From positions 1 through 64,000 of the IMG/VR virus record IMGVR_UViG_3300017708_001323: a stretch of 64,000 nucleotides of DNA; one strand, 5' to 3'. The translations under genes were made by a program, and so were the position numbers. Position 1 is the first letter of the stretch; every line of letters begins with the position of its first letter. Positions 62,733 to 64,000 of the stretch are shown here, piece by piece. The stretch comes from a virus. Below the pieces are notes generated by a model. It was not told the origin of the DNA and searched no databases. It saw only the letters and a program-made list of their open reading frames with translations.

Positions 62733-63023
62733 TTATCTACTCCTTGATACTCTAACTAAGCCAGTTTGTTTACGCATTTTTGGTCTTTGTACTCCCCGCG
62801 ATACCTGTCTTGCGTACTTCGCTTTGGTTTTTCGGGTTTTAACCTTCCGGGCTAATCGTTGAACTTTAGCCTTTGCTTGCTTTTTTGGTCGGTCAGAAAT
62901 GTAACTTTTACCAGCATATCCGAATTGACCTTTTAAGAGGTCATCTATGATGTCGGCTGGTTCAATCACAGTATTCGAGACAAGCAGAACACTTTTACCA
63001 TTTCGCTGATTGGGTAGTTTCAA
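62733..63023 (-). CDS. Small basic protein, 96 aa, uncertain start
   Basis: The longest frame begins with TTG at 63023; an in-frame GTG at 62969 would give 78 residues (IEPADIIDDLLKGQFGYAGK follows). Its start overlaps the plus-strand gene by 1 base if TTG is used, so GTG is a serious alternative. C-terminal half is Lys/Arg-rich (KKQAKAKVQRLARKVKTRKT). Probably DNA binding or virion-internal. No family recognised. Confidence 0.5.
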   Translation of the reverse strand: MKLPNQRNGKSVLLVSNTVIEPADIIDDLLKGQFGYAGKSYISDRPKKQAKAKVQRLARKVKTRKTKAKYARQVSRGVQRPKMRKQTGLVRVSRSR

Positions 63024-63322
63024 TGGGCTATGTTCTAGTCAAGGCTGCACCTGTTGTTGCTGCTGCTGCTGGTGGTGCTGCTGGTGGTGCTGGTGCTGCT
63101 GCTGGTGGTGCTGCTGGTGGTGGTGCTCTTGCTTCAAAGATAGGAGTTAAAGGTGCTGTAAAAGGAGCATTAGGTTTGAAAACATTCCAATCTTTAAATG
63201 ATGCTAAAAATCAAGCAAAAGATATTTCTGGACAAAATCAGGGTCAATATAAACAATTAGCGGCTGAAACTCGTCAGATGTTAAGAGATAAGGCTTCTAC
63301 GAATTCCGCTCAGTTTTCCTGA
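63023..63322 (+). CDS. Ala/Gly-rich protein, 99 aa (only plus-strand gene)
   Basis: ATG at 63023, stop TGA at 63320-63322. Residues ~9-35 are almost pure Ala/Gly (AAAAGGAAGGAGAAAGGAAGG) encoded by GCT/GGT triplets, followed by basic KIGVKGAVKGALGLK and a Gln/Asn/Lys helix (DAKNQAKDISGQNQGQYKQL). The end overlaps the HMG-CoA lyase end by 42 nt. Looks like a membrane-active or virion-associated peptide, but could also be a chance frame over a repeat. If real it may mark a divergent or lysogeny-related transcript. Confidence 0.45.
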   Translation: MGYVLVKAAPVVAAAAGGAAGGAGAAAGGAAGGGALASKIGVKGAVKGALGLKTFQSLNDAKNQAKDISGQNQGQYKQLAAETRQMLRDKASTNSAQFS

Positions 63323-64000
63323 AACATAAATATAGGCTCTTTCAGCCATCGGAATATTAACAATTCCTTTTAGGTACATTTCAGCGGCCTCTAATTTTGC
63401 AATATCTACAGATTGTTCAATTTCAATTCCGTAATCCGAAGCCCAGTCAATTAAATACCGAGTTGGTAAATTACCAAAACTACCCGGAACAAAAGGACAA
63501 CCACCTAAACCGCCCAAAGAAGTATCGAACTCCCTAATACCGGATAAGTAGGCAGCATCCAGTAAATGTGAAAATTCAACCTTCCTACTACTAGGCTTGT
63601 GTAGGTGAATGGCTAAATTTGGCATAATTTCTCGGGCAATTTTTACCACGGTGGTAATTTCTTTTGGAGTCGCTATTCCTGTAGTGTCTGCTAAAACTAT
63701 TGTAGAAGAGTTTTCAGCCCCCCATTTTAAGATTTGAATAAAAAGAGACTCATCATAATCATCGAAAGCGGAACCAAAAGCGCAAGAAATGTATAACCTC
63801 ACCTGTTCAGGAAGAGTCTCTTCTAGAGCAACTTCATATCTTTCTAGTATTCTATCAATACTTGGTGTACCTAAATTGCGGGTATTGAACTCTGGAGAAG
63901 GTGAAAGATAGATATTGAAGAGATTCACACCCGCTTCTTTTGCTAATTCTAAACCTTTTGCGTTTGGGACTAATGCTGAAATTTGATTATCTTCTTGATT
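63281..64000 (-). CDS. HMG-CoA lyase, C-terminal part (N-terminus outside window)
   Basis: The frame runs from the window edge to a TAA at 63281, 239 codons. VPNAKGLELAKEAGV, LYISCAFGSAF, LADTTGIATP, IHLHKPSSRK and LGGLGGCPFVPGSFGN match the HMG-CoA lyase/pyruvate carboxyltransferase TIM barrel; the GGLGGCPF segment carries the active-site Cys, and HLH the metal ligands. Reaction: cleavage of 3-hydroxy-3-methylglutaryl-CoA to acetyl-CoA and acetoacetate (leucine catabolism). A full protein is about 300 aa, so about 60 residues lie outside. The C-terminus (YVSGKLSGIRRSLIS) is unremarkable but may be altered by a junction. Likely host gene next to a provirus, or an auxiliary metabolic gene. Confidence 0.85.
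   Translation of the reverse strand, partial: NQEDNQISALVPNAKGLELAKEAGVNLFNIYLSPSPEFNTRNLGTPSIDRILERYEVALEETLPEQVRLYISCAFGSAFDDYDESLFIQILKWGAENSSTIVLADTTGIATPKEITTVVKIAREIMPNLAIHLHKPSSRKVEFSHLLDAAYLSGIREFDTSLGGLGGCPFVPGSFGNLPTRYLIDWASDYGIEIEQSVDIAKLEAAEMYLKGIVNIPMAERAYIYVSGKLSGIRRSLIS

Noticed and set aside
1-64000. tRNA genes, integrase or attachment site that would prove integration
   Set aside because: I looked for a tRNA-like cloverleaf and recombinase motifs near the edges and found none that I could support.

Overview
The window looks like the structural half of a tailed double-stranded DNA virus or provirus (class Caudoviricetes). It is AT-rich, and almost every gene lies on the minus strand, so the transcription order runs from the right edge (about 63.0 kb) to the left edge. 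Recognisable virion genes are the large terminase, portal, prohead protease/scaffold, HK97-fold major capsid protein, head-tail adaptor, tail terminator-like protein, tail tube, a tail-chaperone pair, a short tape-measure candidate, a hub candidate and several fibres. I see no DNA polymerase, helicase, integrase, tRNA, rRNA or CRISPR array.

Host: the best guess is a marine planktonic archaeon, for example Poseidoniales (Marine Group II). The reasons are an AbrB-type regulator of the archaeal kind, an Arf/Ras-like small GTPase, zinc ribbons inserted in virion proteins, a ligase-like domain of the ATP-dependent type, and frequent GGTGA/GGAGG ribosome-binding sites. The fibre modules and the small basic proteins resemble those of marine bacteriophages and algal viruses, so a bacterial host is not excluded. 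The last 720 bases encode the C-terminal part of an HMG-CoA lyase. This could be flanking host DNA at a provirus edge or an auxiliary metabolic gene.

Layout from right to left. (1) 63281-64000: partial HMG-CoA lyase. (2) 63023-63322: the only plus-strand gene, Ala/Gly-rich. (3) 59810-63023: a chain of small basic or Cys-rich proteins, many joined by ATGA overlaps. (4) 59651-59809: an AT-rich intergenic region with inverted repeats. (5) 55894-59650: a compact operon of membrane proteins, a small GTPase, AbrB, a Zn-binding protein and a Gln-rich protein, which is the most unusual module here. (6) 48973-55852: packaging genes, namely a small-terminase candidate, three proteins of unknown role, a gene with an apparent ATC start, and the large terminase. 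(7) 39064-48842: LAGLIDADG endonuclease, portal with two zinc ribbons, small accessory proteins, and an 1812-residue protein carrying a degenerate ligase-like domain. (8) 32289-39040: protease/scaffold, major capsid protein, decoration candidate and neck proteins. (9) 26972-32279: tail tube, acidic SAP-domain protein, chaperone pair with a likely -1 frameshift, tape measure and a distal tail protein. (10) 1-26962: a 5387-residue giant tail protein, a hub candidate, and three fibres, the last cut by the window edge.

Most genes are separated by only a few bases or overlap by 1-4 bases (TAATG, TGATG, ATGA), so they are probably expressed as long polycistronic messages with translational coupling.
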